Part shown: positions 53,269 to 61,524 of the stretch, one piece after another
How the letters are laid out: each line of letters opens with the position of its first letter
Position numbering within the stretch: the stretch's first letter is position 1
Origin: Enhydrobacter sp.
GTDB lineage: Bacteria; Pseudomonadota; Alphaproteobacteria; Reyranellales; Reyranellaceae
Assembly (NCBI RefSeq): GCF_030246845.1
Contig: NZ_CP126889.1
Coordinates: forward strand, 1,116,001-1,180,000
DNA length: 64,000 nucleotides
Direction: 5' to 3'
The notes under the pieces: generated by a model
Database searches by the model: none
Told to the model about the DNA's origin: nothing
Seen by the model: the letters and a program-made list of their open reading frames with translations, nothing else
Program-made: the position numbers and the translations under genes

Positions 53269-53712
53269 GTGTCCGATTCGCCTTCCGCCGATGCCCCCAT
53301 CACCGACCACCTCGCCTATCTGCTCGCCCAGGCGAACCGCGAGATCAACCGCCAGCTCGAAGCACGACTGCGTGCCGAAGGCGTGCCCGTCGAGCAATGG
53401 CGCATCCTGAAAGTGCTGTCGGACGGCAACGGGCGATCGATGGGCGATCTTGCCGAGGCGGCCCTGCTGAACCATCCCACGCTCACCAAGACGATCGACC
53501 GCATGGTGGCCGATTCGCTGGTGTACAGGATCTCCGATCCCGGCGACCGGCGGAAGGTGCTGATCTACTGTTCCGACCGTGGCAAGGCCCTGACCCGGCG
53601 ACTTGCCCGTCTGGCGGTTGGCCAGGAGGCGTTCATCGCCGAGAATTACGGCGGCAAGGCCATGGCGCAGCTCAAGCGGCTGCTCGAGACCCTGATCGAC
53701 CGCGCCGGCTGA
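53269..53712 (+). CDS. MarR-family transcriptional regulator
   Basis: 147-aa winged-helix repressor. Core seen: LAYLLAQANREINRQLEARL, EQWRILKVLSDGNGRSMGDLAEAALLNHPTLTKTIDRM (recognition helix), wing RISDPGDRRKVLIYCSDRGKAL, and a C-terminal dimerisation helix. GTG 53269 is the likely start; an upstream TTG frame to 53233 is unlike the family. Its divergent placement from the amide operon and the palindromes between them suggest it controls that operon and itself. Confidence 0.9.
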   Translation: MSDSPSADAPITDHLAYLLAQANREINRQLEARLRAEGVPVEQWRILKVLSDGNGRSMGDLAEAALLNHPTLTKTIDRMVADSLVYRISDPGDRRKVLIYCSDRGKALTRRLARLAVGQEAFIAENYGGKAMAQLKRLLETLIDRAG

Positions 53713-54014
53713 CCGGGCCCCGGAGCGGTCGGGGCTCAACATGGTCACTGGCCGGGGGCGCGGGCTCCACCCATCTTGGGGCGGCTGCCGACTTTTCCCG
53801 TGCGCCCTAAAGTCCGGCAGCCGCGCCGGCGATGCTTCTGCTAGTGTCGCCGGCGCATCCTAACTCCTCCCTGGCACAAGCGGCAGAGCATGCCTGCGCA
53901 TATCTCGCGGCCAAAGCCGACAGGCGATTGCGTCGCCGACGCGGCCTCGCCCTTTTGTGATAGCGTGCCGCCGCCGACGGCTTTCGACCGCCACGCAGAC
54001 GAGGAGGCGCGATC
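53713..54014. other. Intergenic stretch without an identifiable gene
   Basis: Between the MarR gene and the 2-hydroxyacid dehydrogenase. A weak GC hairpin (GCCCCG…CGGGGC) lies just after the MarR stop; otherwise I see nothing I can support. Short frames here have no ribosome site or family resemblance. Confidence 0.4.
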
Positions 54015-54974
54015 TTGGCTACCCGCACCGAGGTCCTTCTGTGGACCGATTCTCCCGCCGCCTATGTCGATGCCGTCGCCGCCGCCGGCCTCGCCGACCA
54101 GGTGAAGATCGAGACCCTGCCGCGCAAGGAGAAGCCCTCCGCCGACCAATTGGCCCGGACAGAGGCGTTGATCGCCGCCGGGGTGCCGCCTGGCTTGCTG
54201 TCGGCAATGCCGAAGTTGCGCTGGGCGCAGTCGATGACGGCAGGCGTCGAGGGCTGGCTCGCCCTGCCCGATCTGCCGGCCGGCCTCACGCTCACCTGCG
54301 CCCGCGGCACGCATCGCGAGTCGATGCCGGAGAATATCCTGGGCGCACTGTTCCATGTCGCCAAGCCCTACGCCGCCGCGGTCGAGAACCAGAAGCGCGG
54401 CCAATGGGTTCATACCGTGGCGCAACCGCTCACCGGCAAGACCTTGGGCATCCTGGGGCTCGGCGCGATCGGCCAGGAAGTCGCCCGCCTTGCCGACGCG
54501 CTCGGCATGCGGGTGATCGGCACGAAGCGCCGGCCGACAACCGTGCCGCACGTCGCCGAAGTGCTGCCGGCAGAGCGGACGCCGGACGTGCTGGCGCAGT
54601 CGGATTTCCTGTTGCTGCTGCTGCCCGCCACAACGGAAACCGACAACTTCGTCAACGCCGAGCGGCTGAACCGGATGAAGCCGACCGCGTGGCTGCTGAA
54701 TTTCGGCCGCGGCCATCTCGTCAAAGACGACGATCTGATCGCTGCCGTGAAGGCCAAGAGGATCGCGGGCGCCGTGCTCGACGTCTTCCGCCAGGAGCCC
54801 TTGCCGGCCGATCATCCCTTCTGGAAGACGGAGGGAATCATCGTGCTGCCGCATATCGGCGGACCGCACCCGCAGCGGGATCGCTTCGTCGCCCGGCTGT
54901 TCGTCGACAATCTCGGACGTTTCGTGCGCGGCGAGCCGCTGCTGGAAGTCGTCGATCGCCATGCGGGATACTGA
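54015..54974 (+). CDS. D-2-hydroxyacid dehydrogenase (NAD-dependent)
   Basis: 319-aa D-isomer-specific 2-hydroxyacid dehydrogenase. Rossmann motif LGILGLGAIGQEVARLA; catalytic Arg in NFGRGHLVKDDDL, Glu in DVFRQEPLPADH, and His in VLPHIGGPHPQ. The start is TTG at 54015 with GAGGAGG 7 bp upstream. A close relative of glyoxylate/hydroxypyruvate or phosphoglycerate-type reductases; the substrate is open. The following deacetylase-like gene begins 2 bp after its stop, so they form an operon. Confidence 0.9.
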   Translation: MATRTEVLLWTDSPAAYVDAVAAAGLADQVKIETLPRKEKPSADQLARTEALIAAGVPPGLLSAMPKLRWAQSMTAGVEGWLALPDLPAGLTLTCARGTHRESMPENILGALFHVAKPYAAAVENQKRGQWVHTVAQPLTGKTLGILGLGAIGQEVARLADALGMRVIGTKRRPTTVPHVAEVLPAERTPDVLAQSDFLLLLLPATTETDNFVNAERLNRMKPTAWLLNFGRGHLVKDDDLIAAVKAKRIAGAVLDVFRQEPLPADHPFWKTEGIIVLPHIGGPHPQRDRFVARLFVDNLGRFVRGEPLLEVVDRHAGY

Positions 54975-54976
54975 CG

Positions 54977-55885
54977 ATGCTGCGCCTTCCCTATCACAAC
55001 CGATACGCCTATTCGCCGATCGTCGACCGGCCCGACTATTCGTGGCCGGGCGGCAAGCGGCTCGCCGTCTATCTCGGGCTGAACATCGAGCACTTCGCCT
55101 TCGGCGCCGGCGAGGGCCATCTGCTGACGGTCGCCGGCACGCCGCCCGATCCGCGCACCTTCGCCTGGCGCGACTATGGCAACCGCGTCGGCGTGTGGCG
55201 CTGCCTGGAGCTGTTCGACGAATTGAACCTGCCGGCCGCGCATCTCATCAACACCTCGGTGTTCGACTATGCGCCCAGGGTCGTCGACGCGCTCAAGGCA
55301 CGCGGCGACGAGTTCATCGGCCATGGGCGGACCAATGCCGAGCGCCACGGCCATTTGTGGGAGGCCGACGAACGCCGATTCCTGGAGGAAGTACGCGATG
55401 CCATCGAGAAGGCTTCGGGCAAGCGGCCGCGCGGCTGGATGGCGCCGTGGATGGCTTCGACCCATCACACACCGGATCTCCTGAAGGAGACCGGCTTCGA
55501 CTTCCTGATGGACTGGCCGGCCGACGACCAGCCACTCTGGATGCGGACGCGCTCGGGCCCGTTGATGAGCGTGCCCTATCCGCTCGAGATCAACGACAGC
55601 CCGCAGATCCTCGTGCGGCATCATTCGCCGGAGGAGTTCCGCGACTTCGTCATCGGCCAGTTCGAGGAGTTGCTGCGCCAGTCGGCGCGCCAGCCTCTGG
55701 TTTGCGGGATCGCGCTGCACACGATGATCGTGGGCCAGCCCTACCGGCTGCGTTGCCTGCGCGAGGCGCTGCAGCACATCGTGAACCATCCGCAGAAGGA
55801 TCAGGTCTGGTTCACCCGGCCCTCCGACATCTACGACCACTGCGCCTCGCTGCCGAAGGGAACCATGGTTCCGCCGCCTTCGTGA
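54977..55885 (+). CDS. Polysaccharide deacetylase / PuuE-like amidohydrolase
   Basis: 302-aa carbohydrate-esterase-4-type barrel. The usual first Asp motif is replaced by LGLNIEHF, as in PuuE-type allantoinases, which have Glu there. The region EFIGHGRTNAERHGHLW is the second motif with possible His ligands; GWMAPWMASTHHTPDLL follows, and LVCGIALHTMIVGQPYR near the C-terminus holds another conserved His. Partner of the hydroxyacid dehydrogenase. Its function could be on ureides or N-acyl substrates rather than polysaccharide. Confidence 0.82.
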   Translation: MLRLPYHNRYAYSPIVDRPDYSWPGGKRLAVYLGLNIEHFAFGAGEGHLLTVAGTPPDPRTFAWRDYGNRVGVWRCLELFDELNLPAAHLINTSVFDYAPRVVDALKARGDEFIGHGRTNAERHGHLWEADERRFLEEVRDAIEKASGKRPRGWMAPWMASTHHTPDLLKETGFDFLMDWPADDQPLWMRTRSGPLMSVPYPLEINDSPQILVRHHSPEEFRDFVIGQFEELLRQSARQPLVCGIALHTMIVGQPYRLRCLREALQHIVNHPQKDQVWFTRPSDIYDHCASLPKGTMVPPPS

Positions 55886-55901
55886 GAGCGAGACAAGCCG
55901 T

Positions 55902-56129
55902 TTAGGACTTCTTCTTGCGGCTGGCGGTCTTCCTCTTCCGGCTCGCCGTCTTGCGCTTGGGGACCTTCTTTCCCTTCTTCCGCGCCTCGGAAAGACCGAT
56001 GGCAATGGCCTGCTTGCGGCTCTTCACCTTGCCGCCTTTGCCGCCCCTGCCGCGCTTCAGGGTTCCCTTCTTGCGCCGGGTCATCGCGCGTTTCACGTCC
56101 TTGCCCGCGCTGCGTGAATATCGAGCCAT
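55902..56129 (-). CDS. DUF6496-type lysine/arginine-rich small protein
   Basis: 75-aa very basic protein (about half Lys/Arg). SRKQAIAIGLSEARKKGKKVP is characteristic of the DUF6496 family, widespread in alphaproteobacteria and of unknown role; nucleic-acid binding is likely from charge. The C-terminus repeats KRKTASRK. It lies 12 bp after a 27-aa membrane-peptide gene on the same strand. Confidence 0.8.
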   Translation of the reverse strand: MARYSRSAGKDVKRAMTRRKKGTLKRGRGGKGGKVKSRKQAIAIGLSEARKKGKKVPKRKTASRKRKTASRKKKS

Positions 56130-56141
56130 GTTCAGTCCCCT

Positions 56142-56225
56142 TTAGCGCCAGAAGATCGCCAGCAGGATGATGACCGGCAACGGAATGCCGAGCAGCCAAA
56201 GCAGAATTCCACGACCAAAGCCCAT
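56142..56225 (-). CDS. 27-aa hydrophobic membrane peptide
   Basis: Very short gene reading MGFGRGILLWLLG, then a hydrophobic stretch ending AIFWR, then TAA. One transmembrane helix over almost its full length with an Arg at each end. GGAGG sits 5 bp before the ATG, strong support for such a small gene. No family was recognised. It precedes the basic-protein gene and may be co-transcribed with it. Confidence 0.6.
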   Translation of the reverse strand: MGFGRGILLWLLGIPLPVIILLAIFWR

Positions 56226-56304
56226 GGCAGCCTCCGGGTTGTCACCGCCATAACGCGAGGACCGGGCGGACGTTGCACGCGGCGCGCACGTCCAATGCGC
56301 TGGG

Positions 56305-58404
56305 TCAGCGCCGCAACGCGCCCATCGCTACCAGGACGACCGTAGCGTCGAGTGCCGAGCCTTCGAGCTCGGTACGCACGATTGCACATGCCTGGTCGAA
56401 CGATGCGCAACCTGCAAGATCGATGAGATGGCTGCCGGTCAGCAAGACGATCTCCGGCGGCCGTTCGGCCGCTTTCCAAAGCCGCTCCATCGCATCCACG
56501 ACCAGCTCGACGGTCGATGTCTGCACGCGGGCATCGCTGCGTTGCAGGCGGACCGCGCCTTCGAGATCGACGACACGCACGGGATGTCGATCTGCGAGCG
56601 CCGCCTGAATCACCCGCATGCGATCGGTCGATGCAGTGACACAGGTGGCCTCCGGCGGCATGCCCAGCGAGGCCGCCGCGATCGCCCGCGCCTGGTCCTC
56701 CGTGACCGCCGAACGCGCAGCCGAGTCCATCTCGACGGCGCCGACCGCCGTGGCGCGCACGTGCCGGGTATGAGGATCGATTTCGATGGTCACCTCGACA
56801 GTCTGGGGAGCGGCTCCCATCCGCACCACGGCATCGAAAGCCTCCCGGCGGATGGCCCTCAGGTCGTCCGGCCCGGGATCGGGAATCAGCCGCTCCACCA
56901 TCTCGCGCACCAGCGCGAGCGCCACGCCGATCGAGGAGATCACCTCGGCATCCCTGGAGATGAGGTATGGCAGGCCCATGCGCTCCGCCAGGAAGGGAAC
57001 GAGCGCGCCGGCCCCGCCGCCTTCGCCGACGAGCACCGCCTGATCGCGATCGAGGTCGTATTCAGCGACGAGCTGCTCGACGATCGGCGCCGCCTTGTCG
57101 GCGGCGCGTCGCAGGATGTGGCGCGCCGTATCCTCGATCGAGGTGCCGAGCATGTCCGCAAGCGGCGCCATTGCGGCACGCGCCGCTTGCGGATCGCCGT
57201 ACGCATGCATGCCGGGCTTTGCATAGCCCAGGATATTGGCGGCACAGGTCACGGTAAGCGCATGGAGATCGCCGCTGGCGGAGCGGATGGCGACATAGTC
57301 GGCAGGATCGTCGCCTTTCGGCCGAATGTGCGCGACGGCCGCGCCGGCAAAGCGATCGGCATCGGCGAAGGCGGCATAGCGCAAGCCGGCAATATGCGCG
57401 CTGCGCGGGCCGATCTCGCCGAGCTTCCCGTCCCTCGCCCGCACCATGCTGCCGCCGCCCATCCCGACCACGCGCACGTCGAGTGAGCTGAGATGAGTCT
57501 CGTGCCCGCCGATGCGGGCGTACCTGACGGTTGGCCTGCCGTTGCGAATGACGCCGATGTTGGTGCTGGTCCCGCCGACCTCGAAGTAGATCCCGTCCGA
57601 GATCCGAAGATGCATCAGGGCGCCGGCGACGCTGGCGGCGGGTCCGGACAGCATGGTCATAGCCGGCCGGCGGCGCATCTCGCGAATGTCCATGACGCCG
57701 CCGTCGCCGCGCATGATCATCAGCGGCGCCTCGATGCCGGCCTCGCGCACGCTCGCCTCTGTCATCGCCGCGGTGTCGAGCATCCTGGGCAGGATGCTCG
57801 CGTTGACGACGGCGGTGCGGGTGCGCGCCGCGAGCCCGTAGAGCTTCGACATCTCGTGCCCGCACGTCACCGGAAGCCCCTGCGCTGCCGCCGCGCGGCG
57901 CACCAGCTCCTCGCCCGCATTGTCGTCCACGGCGAAGGCGCTGGTGGCGACGACGACGCCGGCGCCTTCGCCGCGCAGCGCCGTCACGGCCGCCCGCGCC
58001 GTGCGCTCGTCGAGCTTCTCCGCGGCAATGAAGCGATGGCCCGGCTTCAGCACATGGCCGGGCGCGAGCTCGATCGCACCGATCCGGCTCTGCTCGCGCG
58101 CCAGCTCGGCGGCAGGGCCGCCGGCCATGCCGATCACCCCCACCGGCGCGACATCGCCCTCCAGCAGCGCATTGGTCGCCTGGGTCGTGCTGTGGGCGAT
58201 GAAGACCACGTCCTTCGGATCGACCCCGGACCGGTCGAGCACGGCATGGAAAACGTCGACGACGCCCTTCGCCACGCCGCGCTTGTCGCCATGCGTGGTC
58301 GGCACGGCGCAGCGGCCGACGATCGCGAGCGTCGCATTGTCGATCAGGACTGCCTTGGTGAAGGTGCCGCCGACATCGATGCCGATTCGATACGCTTTCT
58401 TCAA
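56305..58404 (-). CDS. Hydantoinase A / 5-oxoprolinase family protein
   Basis: 699-aa ATP-dependent hydantoinase A-type enzyme, ASKHA-like. Phosphate motif GIDVGGTFTKAVLID near the N-terminus; AHSTTQATNALLEGDVAPVGVI, EVGGTSTNIGVI and GMGGGSMVRARDG follow; a C-terminal part about 540-699 resembles the family's third domain. The start is a TTG at 58404, 10 bp after the PhyH stop, because the family motif begins at once; a longer frame into PhyH is unlikely. The usual HyuB partner is not in the window. Confidence 0.85.
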   Translation of the reverse strand: MKKAYRIGIDVGGTFTKAVLIDNATLAIVGRCAVPTTHGDKRGVAKGVVDVFHAVLDRSGVDPKDVVFIAHSTTQATNALLEGDVAPVGVIGMAGGPAAELAREQSRIGAIELAPGHVLKPGHRFIAAEKLDERTARAAVTALRGEGAGVVVATSAFAVDDNAGEELVRRAAAAQGLPVTCGHEMSKLYGLAARTRTAVVNASILPRMLDTAAMTEASVREAGIEAPLMIMRGDGGVMDIREMRRRPAMTMLSGPAASVAGALMHLRISDGIYFEVGGTSTNIGVIRNGRPTVRYARIGGHETHLSSLDVRVVGMGGGSMVRARDGKLGEIGPRSAHIAGLRYAAFADADRFAGAAVAHIRPKGDDPADYVAIRSASGDLHALTVTCAANILGYAKPGMHAYGDPQAARAAMAPLADMLGTSIEDTARHILRRAADKAAPIVEQLVAEYDLDRDQAVLVGEGGGAGALVPFLAERMGLPYLISRDAEVISSIGVALALVREMVERLIPDPGPDDLRAIRREAFDAVVRMGAAPQTVEVTIEIDPHTRHVRATAVGAVEMDSAARSAVTEDQARAIAAASLGMPPEATCVTASTDRMRVIQAALADRHPVRVVDLEGAVRLQRSDARVQTSTVELVVDAMERLWKAAERPPEIVLLTGSHLIDLAGCASFDQACAIVRTELEGSALDATVVLVAMGALRR

Positions 58405-58414
58405 CGCACGGCTT

Positions 58415-59248
58415 CTATGGGCGGAAGTGCGCCTCGCCGGTGCCGCGGTAGAGGATCTGCACCTGCCGGCCGACGATGGCGGCATGGGCCGCCAGCGCTT
58501 CCGGCGCGCAGTCGACGCGGGGCCGCGGCTCGGTCTCGAAGTTGTTGTAGAGATCCCGCCCGCGGACCAGCGTGGCGCTGTCCTTCGCGCCCACCGCCTG
58601 CTTCACATAGGTCGGAATGTAGCGGATGGCAAAGCCGATGCGCCGGTCGTCCGACTGGTTCGGCGCCGATCCGTGGGCGAGCAGGACGTGGTGCAGCGAC
58701 GCCTGGCCCGGCTCGAGCGGGACGGCCACGCCCTTCGACTCGTCGACCTCGACCGCGATCTCCTGGCCACGACTCAGGAGGTTGTCCTCGTCGAACGTGT
58801 CGCGATGCGCGAGCTGGCCGCGATGGGAGCCGGGCATGAATTTCATGCAGCCGTTGAGGAGATTGGCCGGCGTGAAGGCGACCCACACCGTCATCACGTC
58901 GGGCGAGCTCAGCCCCCAGTAGGTCGCGTCCTGGTGCCAGGAGACGAACCCGCGGTCGGACGGCTCCTTGATGAAGAAGCTCGTGCTCCAGCACAGCAGG
59001 TCGGGCCCCAGCACGTCCTCGACCACATCCAGGATGCGCGGATGGCGGATCAGGTCGTTCAGCCAGGTGAGATAGAGATGCGCCTTGTGCCGGCGGTCAC
59101 CCTGGATCGGGCCTCCGGTGCGCGCTTCGTGCTCCTCGAGGCGATCCCGCAGGGCGCGGGTCTCGGACGCCGACAGCACGTCGACCGGGAAGTAGTAGCC
59201 GTCGCGCCTGTAGCTCGCGACCGCATCCTCCGACAGAAACTTGGGCAT
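58415..59248 (-). CDS. Phytanoyl-CoA dioxygenase (PhyH) family protein
   Basis: 277-aa Fe(II)/2-oxoglutarate oxygenase. Iron ligands: H105 and D107 in FVSWHQDATYW and a late His in LLAHGSAPNQSDDRR, followed by the 2-oxoglutarate Arg region (RIGFAIRYIP). The double-stranded beta-helix segments are visible (VMTVWVAFTPANLLNGCMKFMPGSH). PhyH-family enzymes hydroxylate varied small substrates; this one is close to a hydantoinase-type gene 10 bp downstream, an uncommon pairing that hints at a heterocyclic or lactam substrate. Confidence 0.9.
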   Translation of the reverse strand: MPKFLSEDAVASYRRDGYYFPVDVLSASETRALRDRLEEHEARTGGPIQGDRRHKAHLYLTWLNDLIRHPRILDVVEDVLGPDLLCWSTSFFIKEPSDRGFVSWHQDATYWGLSSPDVMTVWVAFTPANLLNGCMKFMPGSHRGQLAHRDTFDEDNLLSRGQEIAVEVDESKGVAVPLEPGQASLHHVLLAHGSAPNQSDDRRIGFAIRYIPTYVKQAVGAKDSATLVRGRDLYNNFETEPRPRVDCAPEALAAHAAIVGRQVQILYRGTGEAHFRP

Positions 59249-59356
59249 CGATGGTCCGTTCGTTGGCAGGTGGTCGCGATGGTCCGGCGAAGCAGCAGGG
59301 CGGTCAAGGCATTGCCGTCACCGCCAAATCACGATGCGATGCCTGCGCCGCCCATT

Positions 59357-59794
59357 CTACAAGTCGATGAGGGCGATGCCGAGCGCCGGCCTTTTCCGAC
59401 GCCGCAGATGCGCGGGCGTCTCGACGATGGTCACTTCGAGCGTCGGCCGCACGATGCCCTCGAGGAAATGGCCGCCGCGGACCGAGCCATCCTGCAGGCC
59501 GAGCACGGCATGCATGTGCAGGCTCGCCTTGCCGTCGTCGCCGACAGCGATGTCGCCCAGAAGGCTCAAGCCCTCGCACTGCTCGTCGACGACGACCGGC
59601 CGATATTCCTTCTTCTGGACGTCGAACCAGCCGACCGTCGCTCGCTCGAAAGCGCCGAGCGCCGTCAGCGATGCGGCCTTCAACGAGGCGCGGGTCGCGA
59701 ATTCGGCAATCTCGCCGAACGCTTCCGCGCCGCTGTCGAGCACGAGGACGAAGGTCCGTTCGCCGGCGTTTTGCCAGACCAGTTTCGACTTCAT
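59357..59794 (-). CDS. PPC/DUF296-domain protein
   Basis: 145-aa single PPC (DUF296) domain. Signatures are LHMHAVLGLQDGSVRGGHFLEG and TLEVTIVETP; the His residues resemble the metal site of bacterial DUF296 proteins. Such proteins are trimeric and of unclear function in bacteria. ATG 59794 is chosen, as the domain begins at FVLVLDSGAEAFGE shortly after; an upstream frame has no ribosome site. Same direction as PhyH, 108 bp ahead, possibly one transcript; divergent from the lipoprotein gene. Confidence 0.85.
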   Translation of the reverse strand: MKSKLVWQNAGERTFVLVLDSGAEAFGEIAEFATRASLKAASLTALGAFERATVGWFDVQKKEYRPVVVDEQCEGLSLLGDIAVGDDGKASLHMHAVLGLQDGSVRGGHFLEGIVRPTLEVTIVETPAHLRRRKRPALGIALIDL

Positions 59795-59907
59795 GACCCG
59801 CTCCCGGCAAAGTTGACCCGATTGGCAACGGCCGGCGGCGCGGTCCCGTTGCCAGGCAGAGGCCTTGAACAAAGTGCAAAGCGCCTGCATGTTCATGGTT
59901 GCCATCC

Positions 59908-60480
59908 ATGAGCGCCCGCCAGCCCGCCGCGATCATCATCGCTATCGTTGCCTGCCTCGCCGGCTGCGCCACACCGGGCAGCATCGGGGGCACGGACTAC
60001 GCGCCGGAGTACGACTACAGCGAGTTCTATGCCGTCGCCAACGGCAAGACTTTCCGCGTCGAGGTCTCGGGCAATCCGTTTCCGGCCCTGTCGCAGGAAG
60101 AGGTGGAGCGCCGTCTCCTGCCGGTCATGCAGGCTAACAAGCCGCAGCCCGATCTCACCTTCACCTACGCCAAGCCCGCGGAGGAGCCGCGCCCCGACTA
60201 TCGGCTGATGATGGTCTTCAATCCCGCCAACGACCTGACTGCCGCGCGCGTCTGCGCCGGCCAGATCCGCCACAAGCCGCGGCCGACACGGCCCTTCGAT
60301 CTTTTCGCCGTCTATTGCCGCAACGACCTCGCCCTGTCGCAGAGCACCGCCTGGACGCCGGCAACGGGCCCGGAAGATCCGCGCGTGGGCCAGCTCCTCG
60401 GCCATCTCTTCAACGTCCTGTTCAACCCGTTCGAGCGCCCGCAGCCGCCGCCTTTCCCCTTCATCATCCTTCGGAAATAG
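59908..60480 (+). CDS. Predicted lipoprotein of unknown function
   Basis: 190-aa exported protein. Signal segment with lipobox (VACLAGCATPG) near residues 15-25, then a region containing Tyr-rich DYAPEYDYSEFYAVANG and a C-terminal Pro/Phe-rich tail (PFERPQPPPFPFI). No domain was recognised. ATG 59908 is preferred to a TTG at 59899. A strong terminator-like hairpin lies 56 bp past the stop. Confidence 0.75.
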   Translation: MSARQPAAIIIAIVACLAGCATPGSIGGTDYAPEYDYSEFYAVANGKTFRVEVSGNPFPALSQEEVERRLLPVMQANKPQPDLTFTYAKPAEEPRPDYRLMMVFNPANDLTAARVCAGQIRHKPRPTRPFDLFAVYCRNDLALSQSTAWTPATGPEDPRVGQLLGHLFNVLFNPFERPQPPPFPFIILRK

Positions 60481-60535
60481 CATGCCAGCGGCATGACGAT
60501 GGCGCGGCCGAACAGGCCGTAAGCGGACGAGCGAA

Positions 60536-60568
60536 GCCCGCCGGGCCAGGATGCCCGGCGGGCTCTTT
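60536..60568 (+). terminator. Hairpin after the lipoprotein gene
   Basis: GCCCGCCGGGC and GCCCGGCGGGC form an 11-bp perfect stem with a 6-base loop, followed by TCTTTG. The short T-run makes it a moderate terminator; it may also serve the convergent secreted-protein gene. Confidence 0.65.
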
Positions 60569-60580
60569 GCGCCGACGCAG

Positions 60581-60946
60581 CTACCGGACCATCACCTGGC
60601 CGGACGGCTCCAGGACAACGGCGACCTCGATACCGTTCTTCACGGCGCGACCTCTCCAGGTCCCGTCGGTATGGTGGCTGAGGCCTTTCACGTTGGTGAA
60701 GCCCGCCGCCTCGATCTGGGCGCGGGCGCCGGCCATGCCGGCCGTCGCATTTGGCGAGTCCAGAGCGCCCGGACGGGCCGTGCCCGTGGTCGACGGCGGA
60801 AGGGCTCCGCTCCCCGTTCCTGGATAGGATGTACCCGGCGGGGCATTGGTCGCCCCTGGCTCCATCGGAGCATTCTGCGCATGGGCAGCGGCCGAAAGGC
60901 CGAGGATCGCGACCGCTGCGATCAGGGTCGATTTCATCGTCATCAT
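60581..60946 (-). CDS. Small secreted protein with PepSY-like C-terminal domain
   Basis: 121-aa protein with signal peptide (LIAAVAILGLSAAAHAQ), a Pro/Gly/Thr-rich linker about residues 26-65, and a C-terminal segment ARAQIEAAGFTNVKGLSHH…TWRGRAVKNG that resembles PepSY-type inhibitory domains. Two other ATGs lie just inside the start. The role is unknown. Convergent with the lipoprotein gene. Confidence 0.75.
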   Translation of the reverse strand: MMTMKSTLIAAVAILGLSAAAHAQNAPMEPGATNAPPGTSYPGTGSGALPPSTTGTARPGALDSPNATAGMAGARAQIEAAGFTNVKGLSHHTDGTWRGRAVKNGIEVAVVLEPSGQVMVR

Positions 60947-61149
60947 TTTCTCCTCTCAGCGATGCATCTCCTTGGAATGACGGTCACGGGGCCCGAGTTG
61001 CGGGTCGGCCGAGACGGCTTGTCCCGAAAAATTGGACCGCAGAACGCAACCTTTCGAGGCGGCATCTCGGGGCGCCGTGACCGAAGCATCGATTGCAACC
61101 GCGCCGCCGCACGGCACGTTCGCTCTGCATGGTTGTCGGAGGAAAGCAG

Positions 61150-61491
61150 ATGCCGACGAAGAAGCCGCCGCACGACAAGAACGCGTCGGCGGGCCGCTAC
61201 AGCGGCAGCGATCAGCAGGATGTTCCGGACTATGGCCATGCCGGCCACAAGCAGGGCCGCGCCGGCAAGGCCCATCCGGAACAGGCGCGCAGGCCGTGGC
61301 AAGGCCGACCGCAGGACCGCGAGGGACAGTACGGCTATCGCCGCGACCAGGGTGCGCATGGCCGGAAGGTCGACGGCGAATCGGCGACGTCGGAAGCGAA
61401 ATACGAAGGCCGGTCCGCCGGACCGCAACGGCAGGACGCCGACCGGTGGGCCGACGTGCGCCCGGTATGGAAGGGATGGAAAGGCCGATAA
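61150..61491 (+). CDS. Small hydrophilic, low-complexity protein
   Basis: 113-aa charged protein rich in Gln, Gly, Arg and Lys, without hydrophobic core; probably disordered. GGAGGAAA is 4 bp before the ATG. A Trp-rich end (RWADVRPVWKGWKGR) is notable. It could be a stress-type protein; no family was recognised. Convergent with the deacetylase at 61525. Confidence 0.6.
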   Translation: MPTKKPPHDKNASAGRYSGSDQQDVPDYGHAGHKQGRAGKAHPEQARRPWQGRPQDREGQYGYRRDQGAHGRKVDGESATSEAKYEGRSAGPQRQDADRWADVRPVWKGWKGR

Positions 61492-61524
61492 AGCGCGAGG
61501 ATCGCCGCGACCCGCAGAGCCTCC

